Source: CAZBQG01 sp964493945 (GTDB lineage: Bacteria > Pseudomonadota > Alphaproteobacteria > Rhodospirillales > UBA2165). Taken from it: a DNA stretch of 33,505 bases. Of the stretch, positions 1-8,050 are shown in pieces (within the stretch, counting starts at the first letter, position 1; every line of letters starts with the position of its first letter). The translations under genes were made by a program, and so were the position numbers. Location: assembly GCA_964493945.1 (NCBI GenBank), contig CAZBQG010000011.1, forward strand, positions 1-33,505. The letters run 5' to 3'. The notes under the pieces were generated by a model. It was not told the DNA's origin, searched no databases, and saw nothing but the letters and a program-made list of their open reading frames with translations.

Positions 1-32
1 ATGATTCTTTTTGAAGATTGGTATTTGCCGCT

Positions 33-309
33 ATGGCCGAACCCGAAGGGGAAAATGAAGGCAGAAGACACCTCCGCCGCAGAACGATTCTCGTCGGGGT
101 GCTTTATTGCGACAGCGAGAAATGGGAATGCTCGATTTTCGATTTTTCCGAATCCGGTGCCCGTGTGCGCGGCGCGGGTGATCTGGATATCGGCACCTTC
201 GTCGAATTGAAGATCAATAAGTTCAACGATTTCCGCCAAGCGAAANNNNNNNNNNTTCGACCACGAAAAGGACGAGGCGACCAAGCTGCTCAAACCAATC
301 GGCAGATAA
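33..309 (+). CDS. PilZ domain protein, interrupted by an assembly gap
   Basis: The N-terminal part begins with an ATG at 33 and quickly reaches an RRHLRRR stretch followed by DFSESGARV, which match the two PilZ signatures (RxxxR and D/N-x-S-x-x-G) that bind cyclic di-GMP. The reading frame is lost at ten Ns (246-255). After the gap a different frame reads FDHEKDEATKLLKPIGR and stops at 309, which would suit a PilZ C-terminus, so the true gap is not exactly ten bases. The gene runs convergently into cheZ with only 5 bp between stop codons, so a role in motility or surface behaviour is likely (inference). An in-frame TTG at 18 is an alternative start. The family call is fairly sure; the middle of the protein is missing. 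Confidence 0.72.
246..255. other. Assembly gap (10 N)
   Basis: Ten consecutive Ns. Coding frames on the two sides do not match (frame of 33 before, frame of 256 after), so ten is a placeholder rather than a measured gap size. The long open frame 18-845 that seems to read across it is an artefact. Confidence 0.97.
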
Positions 310-314
310 ATTTC

Positions 315-818
315 CTAATCGAACAGGGCGTCAATATCGTTCTGATCCATGCCGCCACTTTCACCTTGCGGGCCATGGATCAGATTCTTGTCGCCCCGTT
401 CATCATCCTTGGCGAACTGCATATCGTGGGTATCGGCCGTGCCCTCCTCGATGCGCCAGGTTTCGATCATGCTTTGCAGGCGGTCTTCGATATTGTTGAG
501 GGTGTTGACCACCTTGTTGATGCGCTGCCCGGTCAGATCCTGGAACCCGCAGGCCATGATGATTTCCAAGCCCACCTCATCCAACGAATCGATAAAGGGC
601 TCCATACCGTCGGGGTCGCCGGCGGGAAGATGCTCACGCATGCTGGTCACGGTGGTTTCGATTTTTTCGGCGTTGTTCAAGATGGTTTCGGTGGCCTCTT
701 CGGTGGCCTTGACCACTTCGCCCAATTCCTCGGCGGCACCGACGACCGAGGTGGAGGCATCATCGACCGGCTTGAGGGCGGCGATTTCCTTCTTGGTCAG
801 GGTGATATGTTCGCTCAT
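315..818 (-). CDS. cheZ: CheZ-family protein phosphatase (main open frame)
   Basis: CheZ dephosphorylates phospho-CheY and so resets the flagellar motor signal in the cytoplasm. The 167-residue frame has long amphipathic helices and the catalytic helix motif FQDLTGQ. Asp94 and Gln98 are spaced like Asp143/Gln147 of Escherichia coli CheZ, where the Gln positions the attacking water. The C-terminus ends DQNDIDALFD, a CheY-binding-like tail. The frame continues upstream: an in-frame TAA lies three codons before this ATG, and the preceding 72-codon frame (828-1046) is its natural N-terminal part. As written, only this C-terminal portion, which holds the catalytic helix and tail, could be made from the internal ATG at 816-818. 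Neighbour PilZ supports a motility context. Function confidence is good; intactness is doubtful. Confidence 0.8.
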   Translation of the reverse strand: MSEHITLTKKEIAALKPVDDASTSVVGAAEELGEVVKATEEATETILNNAEKIETTVTSMREHLPAGDPDGMEPFIDSLDEVGLEIIMACGFQDLTGQRINKVVNTLNNIEDRLQSMIETWRIEEGTADTHDMQFAKDDERGDKNLIHGPQGESGGMDQNDIDALFD

Positions 819-827
819 GGACTGGAT

Positions 828-1046
828 TTAGGCCATGATCTCTGAAACCTTCGCCTTTTCCCCTTCCTCGTCGGCCACACCGTTCAGCTTGTCATTGACC
901 TTTCCGAGCTGCTCGGTGATTTTTTCTTCTATTTTGCTTTCGATGGAATCGAGCGCAACCATTACATCGGCCACCGTCGCGTCCTTATGACGTTCGCGGC
1001 GGTTTCGTCTCTCAGCCGTAAAAAGCTTTTCGTTATTCCGTACCAT
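828..1046 (-). pseudogene. N-terminal part of cheZ, cut off by an in-frame TAA
   Basis: This 72-codon frame starts MVRNNEKLFTAERR and contains ATVADVMVALDSIESKIEEKI, then ends ...KVSEIMA at TAA (828-830). Reading through the stop gives IMA-stop-IQSMSEHITLTKKEIAAL in the same frame as the CheZ body, with only three codons between the stop and the next ATG. Alphaproteobacterial CheZ proteins commonly carry such an N-terminal extension followed by a xxIQxTKxEIAAL stretch (family knowledge), so I read 315-1046 as one gene of about 242 codons. GGAGGG sits a few bases before the ATG at 1046 and is a good ribosome site. One base change from a Gln codon would create the stop. It could instead be a genuine small separate protein. 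Confidence 0.65.
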
Positions 1047-1196
1047 CCAGTCCCTCCATTGACGGCGACGCCGGCACCCCCGGCGATAGGTTTATCAAAG
1101 AATATAGATACACCCAGACTTGATCACCAATCATAGGTGCAAATTCTTTCGTTGGCCAGCCAAACCAAATCGGCCATGCCGGAGACGCCAGGGCGT

Positions 1197-2024
1197 TTAA
1201 CCTTCCCGCTTTACCGCTGCCAGGCCGGGCCGGTAAGTCTTGTTATCCAGGAATTCCATCAATCCCTTGGAGCGGATTCCTTCCTTGTCGCGGAATCGGG
1301 CCTGTTCTTGTTTGGCCGCGATATAGTCATAAGCCTGATCCACACTCATATCGCGCACGCCCTTGATGCATTCCTTGGTGGACCGCACGATGACCGGGCT
1401 TTTTTCCATAAGATTGTTGGCCAGTTGGATAACCCGGTCGCGCAACTGATCCTTGGGCACGGCGAAGGTCACCACGCCCATTTCTTCGGCCTCCTTGCCG
1501 GTAAAGGTGTCACCCGTGCAGGCATAGTAAAGCGCCTTGCGGTAACTCATAAGTTCACACACCACCTTGGAAACCAGACCACCTGGAATGATACCCCAAT
1601 TGACTTCGGAAAGCCCGAAGATGGCTTCCTCGTCGGCGATGGCGAAATCGCAGCCGGTCAGCGGGATAAAGCCGCCGCCAAAACAATAGCCGTTGACCAT
1701 GGCGATGGTCGGCTTGCTCAAGTTGGACAACTTGCGCCAGTTCCAGCGCTGGTCCGCCTCCCGGGCCAGGGCCTGTTCGCGGGGCTTGTCGTCGAGGGCG
1801 CGGAAGAATTCGCGCAAATCCATGCCGCCGGTGAAGCTTTCGCCGGCCCCGGTCAAAACCATCACCAGGCATTCAGGGTCCGTATCCACCTCGGTCAGCA
1901 CATCGACCATGTCAAAGCAGAGCTGCGGACTCATGGCATTGCGTTTTTCCGGGCGGTTGAGGGTCACCCAGGTGATCGGGCCATCCTTTTCGACAAGGAC
2001 TGTTTCGTAAGTTTTCAAGGTCAT
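1197..2024 (-). CDS. p-Hydroxycinnamoyl-CoA hydratase/lyase (feruloyl-CoA hydratase/lyase)
   Basis: Crotonase-fold enzyme that hydrates feruloyl- or coumaroyl-CoA and then cleaves it to vanillin or 4-hydroxybenzaldehyde plus acetyl-CoA. The 275 residues resemble the Pseudomonas enzyme throughout: NRPEKRNAMSP near residue 23, the oxyanion-hole GGMDLREFF at about 66, KPTIAMVNGYCFGGGF at 104-119, and FGLSEVNWGIIPGG, where Glu140 matches the catalytic Glu143 of the Pseudomonas fluorescens enzyme. The YDYIAAK segment holds the Tyr that binds the substrate hydroxyl in that family. The start ATG at 2024 follows GGGAGCG. The gene is divergent from an acyl-CoA dehydrogenase and near an NDP-forming CoA ligase, a sensible partner that would make its CoA substrate. 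A plain enoyl-CoA hydratase is the alternative, but the lyase-type motifs make it less likely. Confidence 0.85.
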   Translation of the reverse strand: MTLKTYETVLVEKDGPITWVTLNRPEKRNAMSPQLCFDMVDVLTEVDTDPECLVMVLTGAGESFTGGMDLREFFRALDDKPREQALAREADQRWNWRKLSNLSKPTIAMVNGYCFGGGFIPLTGCDFAIADEEAIFGLSEVNWGIIPGGLVSKVVCELMSYRKALYYACTGDTFTGKEAEEMGVVTFAVPKDQLRDRVIQLANNLMEKSPVIVRSTKECIKGVRDMSVDQAYDYIAAKQEQARFRDKEGIRSKGLMEFLDNKTYRPGLAAVKREG

Positions 2025-2074
2025 GAATTTTCGCTCCCAAGTTAATCATTGGCTGATGGGTCGATCTGGAGCCC

Positions 2075-2103
2075 TTGCCCCACTTCCCTCAGGCACCTAA
2101 TAT
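2075..2103 (+). promoter_or_regulatory. Candidate sigma70-type promoter for the acyl-CoA dehydrogenase
   Basis: TTGCCC (2075-2080) and TAATAT (2098-2103) are separated by exactly 17 bases and lie 33 bases before the ATG at 2136. Both hexamers match 4 of 6 consensus positions. AAGGGGA at 2124-2130 gives the ribosome site. The prediction is from sequence only. Confidence 0.4.
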
Positions 2104-2135
2104 CAATTTTAGGCGCCAAACCCAAGGGGAACGTT

Positions 2136-3290
2136 ATGTTCAGAACCGAAAGCAAGGAAGAACAAGCCTTTCGCGCCGAGGTGCGCGCCTGGTTGGGGGA
2201 AAATCTGGACCCCGGTCTGCGCAATCACACATTGCGCCAGGGGCCAGAAGTGCTCGTTCCATGGCACCGCAAACTCTATGACAAGGGCTGGATCGCGCCC
2301 CATTGGCCGAAGGAATATGGGGGCATGGGGGCGGGCCTGGCAGAACAGATCATCATGGCCGAGGAAATGGGCGCCGTTGGTGCGCCCGAACTTTGCACCG
2401 AACACGGTATCAACCATCTGGGCCCGATCCTCATCGAAATGGGATCGGAAGACCAAAAAAAACGCTTCCTGCCGCCCATCCTCAAGGGTGACGTGATCTG
2501 GGCGGAAGGTTATTCCGAGCCCAATTCCGGATCAGATCTGGCCAGCCTGCGCACAAGGGCCGAACTGGTAGGGGACGAATATGTGGTCAATGGGCAAAAA
2601 ATCTGGACGACGTTCGGTCATTATTCCACCTGGATGTTTGCCCTGGTGCGCACCGACCCTGACGCCAAACCGAAACAGGCGGGCATCGGGTTTTTGCTGT
2701 TTGATCTGGACACGCCGGGGGTCAGCGTCAAACCCATCACTACCATCGCCGGCGATGACGAATTTTCCGAGTTTTTTTTCGAAGATGTTCGGGTGCCCAA
2801 AGAGAACATGGTGGGCGAGCCGGGCGATGGCTGGCACATCGCCAATGCGGTGCTCAGCCATGAACGCTTCAAGACCGGCCATCCCCGCTATTGTTTCGAT
2901 GCCCTGGACCGGACCAAAAAAGTTGCCCGCGCCACCGGCGCCATGAAGGACGATGCCTTCCGCGACCGGCTGGCGGAGCTGGAAATCGATGCCCTGGCCG
3001 GGGCGGCGCTGTTCGATCATTCGGTGGAATTGACCCAGGCCGAGCGTCCGCCGGGCCCGGCGGCCTCGATCATCAAGATCACCAGCACGGAAAAGCTCCA
3101 GGAAATCGTCGATCTTCTGGTAGAAGCGGGTGGTGGGCTGGGCTCATCCGACGATAAAATCCAGACCCCCGAAGGCCCGGTGGATATCCGTGATCTCTAC
3201 ATGCAATGCCGCCACGAAACCATTCGGGGCGGCAGTTCGGAAATCATGCGCAACATTGTTGCCAAGAGAGGCCTGGGACTGCCCAGCTAG
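2136..3290 (+). CDS. Acyl-CoA dehydrogenase family protein
   Basis: FAD-dependent alpha,beta-dehydrogenation of an acyl-CoA, with electrons passed to ETF. The 384 residues show the N-terminal helical domain (FRAEVRAWLGENL), then WPKEYGGMGAG, the middle beta domain (GYSEPNSGSDLASLRTRA, NGQKIWTTFGHY), and a C-terminal helical domain ending GGSSEIMRNIVAKRGLGLP. The Glu/Gly position used as the base in medium-chain enzymes is Gly here (RGGSSEI). A Glu in LSHERF sits where isovaleryl-type enzymes place theirs, so it is the likely base (inference). The start at 2136 is preferred over the in-frame 2049 because AAGGGGA lies 5-6 bases upstream. It is divergent from the hydratase/lyase. The substrate is unknown; an aromatic side-chain acyl-CoA such as a dihydrocinnamoyl-CoA would fit the neighbourhood. 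Confidence 0.85.
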   Translation: MFRTESKEEQAFRAEVRAWLGENLDPGLRNHTLRQGPEVLVPWHRKLYDKGWIAPHWPKEYGGMGAGLAEQIIMAEEMGAVGAPELCTEHGINHLGPILIEMGSEDQKKRFLPPILKGDVIWAEGYSEPNSGSDLASLRTRAELVGDEYVVNGQKIWTTFGHYSTWMFALVRTDPDAKPKQAGIGFLLFDLDTPGVSVKPITTIAGDDEFSEFFFEDVRVPKENMVGEPGDGWHIANAVLSHERFKTGHPRYCFDALDRTKKVARATGAMKDDAFRDRLAELEIDALAGAALFDHSVELTQAERPPGPAASIIKITSTEKLQEIVDLLVEAGGGLGSSDDKIQTPEGPVDIRDLYMQCRHETIRGGSSEIMRNIVAKRGLGLPS

Positions 3291-3315
3291 GTTTTTCCAG
3301 ATCGGTCTCAAGGGC

Positions 3316-3816
3316 CTAAAAGACCCTGGTGTGCATGTTGTAGCTGCCGATGAGAACGGCCAGTTCGACGATATTGCGCTCACTGTAATGCCTGGCCATT
3401 TCGTCAAATATGGGATCGGCCACGGTGACGGTTTCGGTCATGGCCTCCGTAAACGCCAGTGCGGCCTGTTCCGCGTCGCTGAAACCTCCGCTTTCGCGCC
3501 ACCCTTCAAGTGCAGCGCAATCTTCGGCGCTCAGGCCCTCGGCCTCAACCAATTCGCCCATATGCTGGCGCAGCGTATAGGCCGATCCGTTCATCTGACC
3601 GATGCGGATGATGATCATTTCCCCGAGCCGCCCGCTCAAATCCGTCCCCCAGCGTACGGCGTTATTGAATTCATACCAGGCCTCGGTCAGTGGTGGACTT
3701 TGCAAAAGCAGTTTGTAAATATTGAGAAATTCCCCCCGCCGCTGGGCACGCACGGTTTCGGCGAAGGGGGCGAAGGCGGGATCGCCGTCGGGGTCGATCA
3801 GAGGTACTCGGGCCAT
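3316..3816 (-). CDS. Carboxymuconolactone decarboxylase-family (AhpD-like) protein lacking the redox cysteines
   Basis: A 166-residue all-helical protein. It begins MARVPLIDPDGDPAFAPF and carries LSGRLGEMIIIRIGQMNGSAYTLRQHMG, the segment where AhpD-type proteins have CxxC followed by His. Here the cysteines are absent (GSAYTLRQH), only the His remains, and a second typical helix pair follows (FSDAEQAALAFTEAMTE). A thiol peroxidase role is therefore unlikely; it belongs with the many non-redox members of the family whose reaction is unknown. The ATG at 3816 is chosen over longer frames because AAGGA lies 8 bases upstream and the protein then starts at the usual position. It is divergent from the D-2-hydroxyacid dehydrogenase and lies within the aromatic/CoA cluster. 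Confidence 0.75.
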   Translation of the reverse strand: MARVPLIDPDGDPAFAPFAETVRAQRRGEFLNIYKLLLQSPPLTEAWYEFNNAVRWGTDLSGRLGEMIIIRIGQMNGSAYTLRQHMGELVEAEGLSAEDCAALEGWRESGGFSDAEQAALAFTEAMTETVTVADPIFDEMARHYSERNIVELAVLIGSYNMHTRVF

Positions 3817-3901
3817 GCGGATTATCCTTGAAAAGACGGGTAGGCGGATTACTTTCTCTTTCACCCGCCGCGCAATTGCTTCCCCTCCAAAGGAAATCAA
3901 T

Positions 3902-4980
3902 ATACCGCTGATTGCCGTTAAAGATGATAAGATTCTCCGCTTCGTTCAACGCCTTCTCGACCCGCAAGTGGAGCCTGCCAGGATAGCGGCATTTACTGAT
4001 TATCTGGCCTTCGATATTCCGGATGTTCATGGCTGGATCGATCATGTCAGAAAATCCTGCGGCAGTTTCTATCCCGCATCGGTCCGCATGGTGCCGGACC
4101 AGGAGGCATTGCGGGCCGCCCTGCCCGAAGCGGACGGGCTGGTCATTGAGGGATTGAATTTTGGCGCCCAGGAACTGAGCCTCGCCCCCAATCTGAAAAT
4201 TGTCCAGAATTTCGGGCTGGATACGCGCCATATCGATATGGAAGCCTGCGGGCGGGCCGGCATCAAGACGCCCCGCTTCCAGCGCCGCATCAAAGCCGCG
4301 GTAGCCGAACACGCCATCGCGCTGATGCTCGCCGTCGGGCGTAAAATCTGCGAGACCGACGGCGCCTTGGATTTCGCCAGCCTGAACAAGCAGGGTTATC
4401 CGGCCGCCATGTTCGACGTCAATCATATTTCGGGGGCCAATTGGGCCAGGGTGCCGGGCCTGAAAAATCTGCAAGGTTCCACCCTGGGTGCGCTGGGCCT
4501 GGGCGAAGTGGGCATGGAGGTTGCAAACCGGGCCCGCGCCATGGGCATGGATATCCTCTATCACCAAAGGCGCCGCCTGGCGCCCGAGCTGGAGAAAAAA
4601 TGGGACGCCCAATATGTCGGTTTTGGCGAACTGCTCGAACGGGCGGATTTTCTCAGCATCTATATCCCCCTGAATGACGAAACGCGGGGTCTGGTCGATG
4701 GTGCGGCCCTTGGCCGCATGAAGCAGGGCGCCATCCTGGTCAACATATCCAGGGCCCATATCGTCGACCGCCAGGCCTTGATCCAGGCCATGGATTCAGG
4801 CCATCTGGGGGGCGCCGCTTTCGACGTGCATTACCAGGAACCGGGCCCGCCGGCGAGCCTTTGAAATCCTACCCCAATATGGTGCTGAGCCCCCATCTGG
4901 CCACCGGCCCCCGGACCCGGGCCCTGGAGGATATGGAGGAAATCATTTTCAATCTGGCCGACGCCGTGGGCCGGGCCTAA
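3902..4980 (+). pseudogene. D-2-hydroxyacid dehydrogenase, one frameshift near the 3' end
   Basis: NAD-dependent 2-ketoacid/D-2-hydroxyacid oxidoreductase of the phosphoglycerate dehydrogenase type. Visible are the Rossmann motif GALGLGEVGMEVA, ILVNISRAHIVD with the substrate-binding Arg, and FDVHYQEP with the catalytic Glu. The frame then stops at 4862-4864 (tga). Adding one G to the GG at 4852-4853 restores PPGEPLKSYPNMVLSPHLATG, giving the missing catalytic His and a stop at 4980. This is the homopolymer pattern seen elsewhere, so a base-calling fault is likely. The start is also odd: AAAGGA at 3889-3894 is followed seven bases later by ATA (3902), where an ATG would be expected. The only in-frame ATG upstream, at 3815, overlaps the divergent gene and is implausible. 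Substrate unknown. Confidence 0.75.
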
Positions 4981-5084
4981 TCAGAGCGCCATCAATTTCC
5001 GGCCCAGTTTTAGATTGCCGAGCCCGGGCCGTGACCCTAACATCTCTCCAATGACTATTTATTCGCTTGCGGGGGCAAAAAAAA

Positions 5085-7220
5085 ATGGCGGCAAAATATG
5101 GTGGGCGCTTCGATCCAGGATCGGTCGCGCCTTTTTTCGAGGCGAAAAGCCTTGCGGTTATTGGTGCCTCCACCGATCCCCTGAAACAGGGCGGGCGGCC
5201 CGTGATCAATTCCAGCCAGGCGGGCTACAAAGGCAAAATCTATCCGATCAACCCCCGCGCCGATATGGTGCAGGGCGTCAAGGCCTACCCTTCCCTTGAT
5301 GCCGTCAAGGGCAATATCGAAAGCGCCTTCATCGCCCTGCCCGCCCATGCCGTGGAACAAGCCGTCAGCGATTGCGTGGCCAAGGGCGTCAAAGCGGCGA
5401 CCGTGATCAGCGCGGGCTTCGCCGAGACCGGCGCCCAGGGCAAACGCCGTCAGGACCGGATCGTGGGGATCGCCCGGGAAGCAGGCATGCGCCTGATCGG
5501 CCCCAACTGCATGGGGCTGATGAATACGCACCGGAAGTTTTATTCAACGTTTTTGGCCATTTTCAGAGACGCCGATGAGGCACCTCCACCGCCCGGCACC
5601 TTAAGCCTGATCAGCCAATCGGGCGCCGTCGGGGCGCATATCTATGTGCTGGCCCAGCAGCGCGGCGTGGGTCTGGCCAAATGGGTCACGACCGGCAATC
5701 AATGCGACGTCCAGGTGGCCGATTGCATGGCCTATATGGCGGGCGACCGGGAAACCAAGGTGATCACCGTCTATATGGAAGGCTGCGGCAACCCGGATTC
5801 TTTCAAATACGCCCTGGACCTGGCCCGCCAGAACCGCAAACCGGTGATTATCCTGAAGGTTGGTTCATCGGATGTGGGCGGGGCGGCGACCCTATCCCAT
5901 ACCGGATCCATGGCCGGATCGGACGCGGCCTTCGATGGGCTTTGCGCTCAATATGGCGTCTACCGGGCCCGCGATATCGGTGAACTTCTGGATGTGGCCT
6001 CGGCCTGTATGGCCGGCATCTATCCGACCAAACGCAAAATTGGGCTGGTGACCATATCGGGCGGCATGGGTGCCCTGATGGCCGACAGGGCCGACGAAAT
6101 GGGGCTGGCCGTCCCTCCCCTGCCCCGCGCCGCGCAAAAGGAATTGCTCGAACATTTCCCCTTTGGCGCGACGCGCAACCCGGTCGATCCGACGGCGCTT
6201 TGGTCCCAGGATATGAGCACCTTGTCCCATGGGCTGGACATCCTGCTGGGGGCCGGCAAGCACCAGGTGGTGGTGGTCTTCGCTTCGACCATCGGGACCA
6301 TGGAAATGCAGATCGAGAGGTTCCGCTCACTCCTGCCCGCCGTCCGCAAAAAATATGCGGACCGGGTGGTCATCCTCTCCATGATTACCCCACCCGAGAT
6401 CAAGAGCCAGTTGGAAGGTGACGGATTTCTGGTTTACGAAGAAGCCAGTCGCGCCATGGAAGTGGCTGCGGCTTTGATCGGATTTGCCCCCATGATCCAT
6501 GGCGCCAGCAAGCCGCCCAAAGTGCCCCGCGTGCCCAAACGCCTGACCATCCATCCGGACGGCAACATGACCGAACTTGCGGCTATGGATATTCTGGAAG
6601 CTGCCGGCATTCCCTTCGTTCCGCGGCGGCTTGCGGGTTCGGCCAGTGCCGCTGCCCAGGCGGCGGCCAAGCTGGGCTTTCCCGCCGTGCTCAAGATCGC
6701 CTCGCCGGACATCGCCCACAAATCCGAAATCGGCGGCGTTGAGATCAATCTGGCCAGCCGCAAGGAGACCAGCCAGGCCTTTACTGCCATCATGGGCCGG
6801 ACCAAGCGGAAAGCCCGCCGGGCCCGTATCGAAGGGGCCCTGGTCGCCCCCATGATCAGCGGCGGCGTGGAATGCATCCTGGGGACCAGCCTGGATCCGG
6901 GGTTGGGCCCGGTGATCATGTTCGGCATGGGCGGCATTTACGTGGAAATCTACAAAGATGTGTCCTTCCGCCTGGCGCCCTTTGGCACGGGTGTGGCCAT
7001 GGAAATGATCCGCGAAATCAAGGGCTATCCCATTCTGGCTGGTGCCAGGGGAGGCAAGCCCGCCGATATCGGGGCCCTGGCCAAAGCCTTGAGCCGGCTT
7101 TCCATATTCGCCGCCGCCAATGCTCAAACGGTGCAGAGCATCGACATCAACCCCTTCACCGTATTGCCCAAAGGCAAGGGAGCCATGGGTCTGGATGCTT
7201 TGATCGAACCGCTTGCCTAG
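5085..7220 (+). CDS. NDP-forming acyl-CoA ligase (acetate--CoA ligase, ADP-forming, family)
   Basis: Single-chain ligase of the succinyl-CoA synthetase superfamily, making an acyl-CoA from acid, CoA and NTP through a phosphohistidine. In order: CoA-binding Rossmann domain (SLAVIGASTDPLKQGGRPV, about 25-50), succinyl-CoA-ligase-like domains with SQSGAVGAHI and the phosphohistidine motif ATLSHTGSMAGSD at about 270, then a C-terminal ATP-grasp part (KLGFPAVLKIASPDIAHKSEIGGV and VIMFGMGGIYVEIYKD). At 711 residues it is the normal fused length. The ATG at 5085 is preferred over an in-frame TTG at 5067. As I recall, the feruloyl-CoA synthetase FerA of Sphingobium SYK-6 is of this NDP-forming type. 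With the hydroxycinnamoyl-CoA lyase nearby, an aromatic-acid substrate is plausible but unproven. Confidence 0.85.
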   Translation: MAAKYGGRFDPGSVAPFFEAKSLAVIGASTDPLKQGGRPVINSSQAGYKGKIYPINPRADMVQGVKAYPSLDAVKGNIESAFIALPAHAVEQAVSDCVAKGVKAATVISAGFAETGAQGKRRQDRIVGIAREAGMRLIGPNCMGLMNTHRKFYSTFLAIFRDADEAPPPPGTLSLISQSGAVGAHIYVLAQQRGVGLAKWVTTGNQCDVQVADCMAYMAGDRETKVITVYMEGCGNPDSFKYALDLARQNRKPVIILKVGSSDVGGAATLSHTGSMAGSDAAFDGLCAQYGVYRARDIGELLDVASACMAGIYPTKRKIGLVTISGGMGALMADRADEMGLAVPPLPRAAQKELLEHFPFGATRNPVDPTALWSQDMSTLSHGLDILLGAGKHQVVVVFASTIGTMEMQIERFRSLLPAVRKKYADRVVILSMITPPEIKSQLEGDGFLVYEEASRAMEVAAALIGFAPMIHGASKPPKVPRVPKRLTIHPDGNMTELAAMDILEAAGIPFVPRRLAGSASAAAQAAAKLGFPAVLKIASPDIAHKSEIGGVEINLASRKETSQAFTAIMGRTKRKARRARIEGALVAPMISGGVECILGTSLDPGLGPVIMFGMGGIYVEIYKDVSFRLAPFGTGVAMEMIREIKGYPILAGARGGKPADIGALAKALSRLSIFAAANAQTVQSIDINPFTVLPKGKGAMGLDALIEPLA

Positions 7221-7225
7221 GGGCG

Positions 7226-8050
7226 ATGATGAACCCCGGAACGCCTGAAGCACCCCATATTCTTATCGTCGAAGACGATGCCGAGTTGCGCCAGGTGGTG
7301 GCCCGTGGCCTGACCGAAGCGGGGTTCAAGGTCACCAGTCTTGGCGAAGGGCGCGACGTGGTGGAGACGGCCAAGCTAGGCGGGATCGATCTTGTTTTGC
7401 TTGATCTGGGCCTGCTCGATATTGACGGGCTGAACCTGACCCGCACATTGGGCGAAACATCCGATGTAGGCATTCTTATATTAAGTGGGCGCGGCGACGC
7501 GGTGGAGAGAACCATCGGTCTGGAAATGAGGGCCGACGACTATCTGGCCAAGCCCCACGAGCCCCGCGAACTCATCGCCCGTGTGCGCAGCGTGCTCCGG
7601 CGCCTGGAAGGCAACGCCGTGGGCCCCTCGGAAACACCCTCCCAGACCTATAGCTTCGCGGGTTGGGAGCTGGATTGTTCACGCCGCCGGGTGAACCAAC
7701 CGGGGGGCGAAAAGCTGGATCTCTCCAGCAGCGAATATCAATTGCTTTTGGCCTTTGTCGAACATCCCAACCGGGTGCTGAGCCGTGGCCTGATCATCGA
7801 TCTCACCCAAGGCGATCATACGCCTGCCTTCGAGCGCAGCATCGATGTGCGCATCGGGCGGCTCAGGGCCAAGATCGAAAAAGATCCGGGCAATCTGGAA
7901 ATCATCAAGACCAGCCATGGCGAGGGCTATATTTTCGCACCCTCTGTTTCCAGTACAGAAAAAATTCAGCGCTCAAACAAGACCGTCATGGGCCCGCTTG
8001 TGCCGTCCGCCTCCGCGGGCTCCAGCGCGGCGACGATCCGGCCACCCTGA
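7226..8050 (+). CDS. OmpR/PhoB-type response regulator
   Basis: Two-domain transcription factor. The receiver domain has the acidic pair in ILIVEDDAEL (Glu16, Asp17, Asp18), the phospho-acceptor Asp60 in LVLLDLGLLDIDG, and the conserved Lys in DDYLAKPHEPREL. A winged-helix DNA-binding domain follows, with LDLSSSEYQLLLAFVEHPNR and RSIDVRIGRLRAKIEKD, ending GEGYIFAP. The last ~35 residues after that point are not usual for the family and lie antisense to the end of the convergent methyltransferase gene (85 bp overlap), so the true stop may have been lost. It starts 5 bp after the CoA ligase, so the two are probably co-transcribed. ATG 7229 is an alternative start. No partner kinase is adjacent; the nearest kinase is at 17052-18951. 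Confidence 0.88.
   Translation: MMNPGTPEAPHILIVEDDAELRQVVARGLTEAGFKVTSLGEGRDVVETAKLGGIDLVLLDLGLLDIDGLNLTRTLGETSDVGILILSGRGDAVERTIGLEMRADDYLAKPHEPRELIARVRSVLRRLEGNAVGPSETPSQTYSFAGWELDCSRRRVNQPGGEKLDLSSSEYQLLLAFVEHPNRVLSRGLIIDLTQGDHTPAFERSIDVRIGRLRAKIEKDPGNLEIIKTSHGEGYIFAPSVSSTEKIQRSNKTVMGPLVPSASAGSSAATIRPP

Noticed and set aside
18..845. A 275-codon frame covering the PilZ start, the gap and the antisense of cheZ
   Set aside because: It reads through ten Ns of unknown true length and then follows the antisense of cheZ; the PilZ protein continues in another frame and stops at 309.
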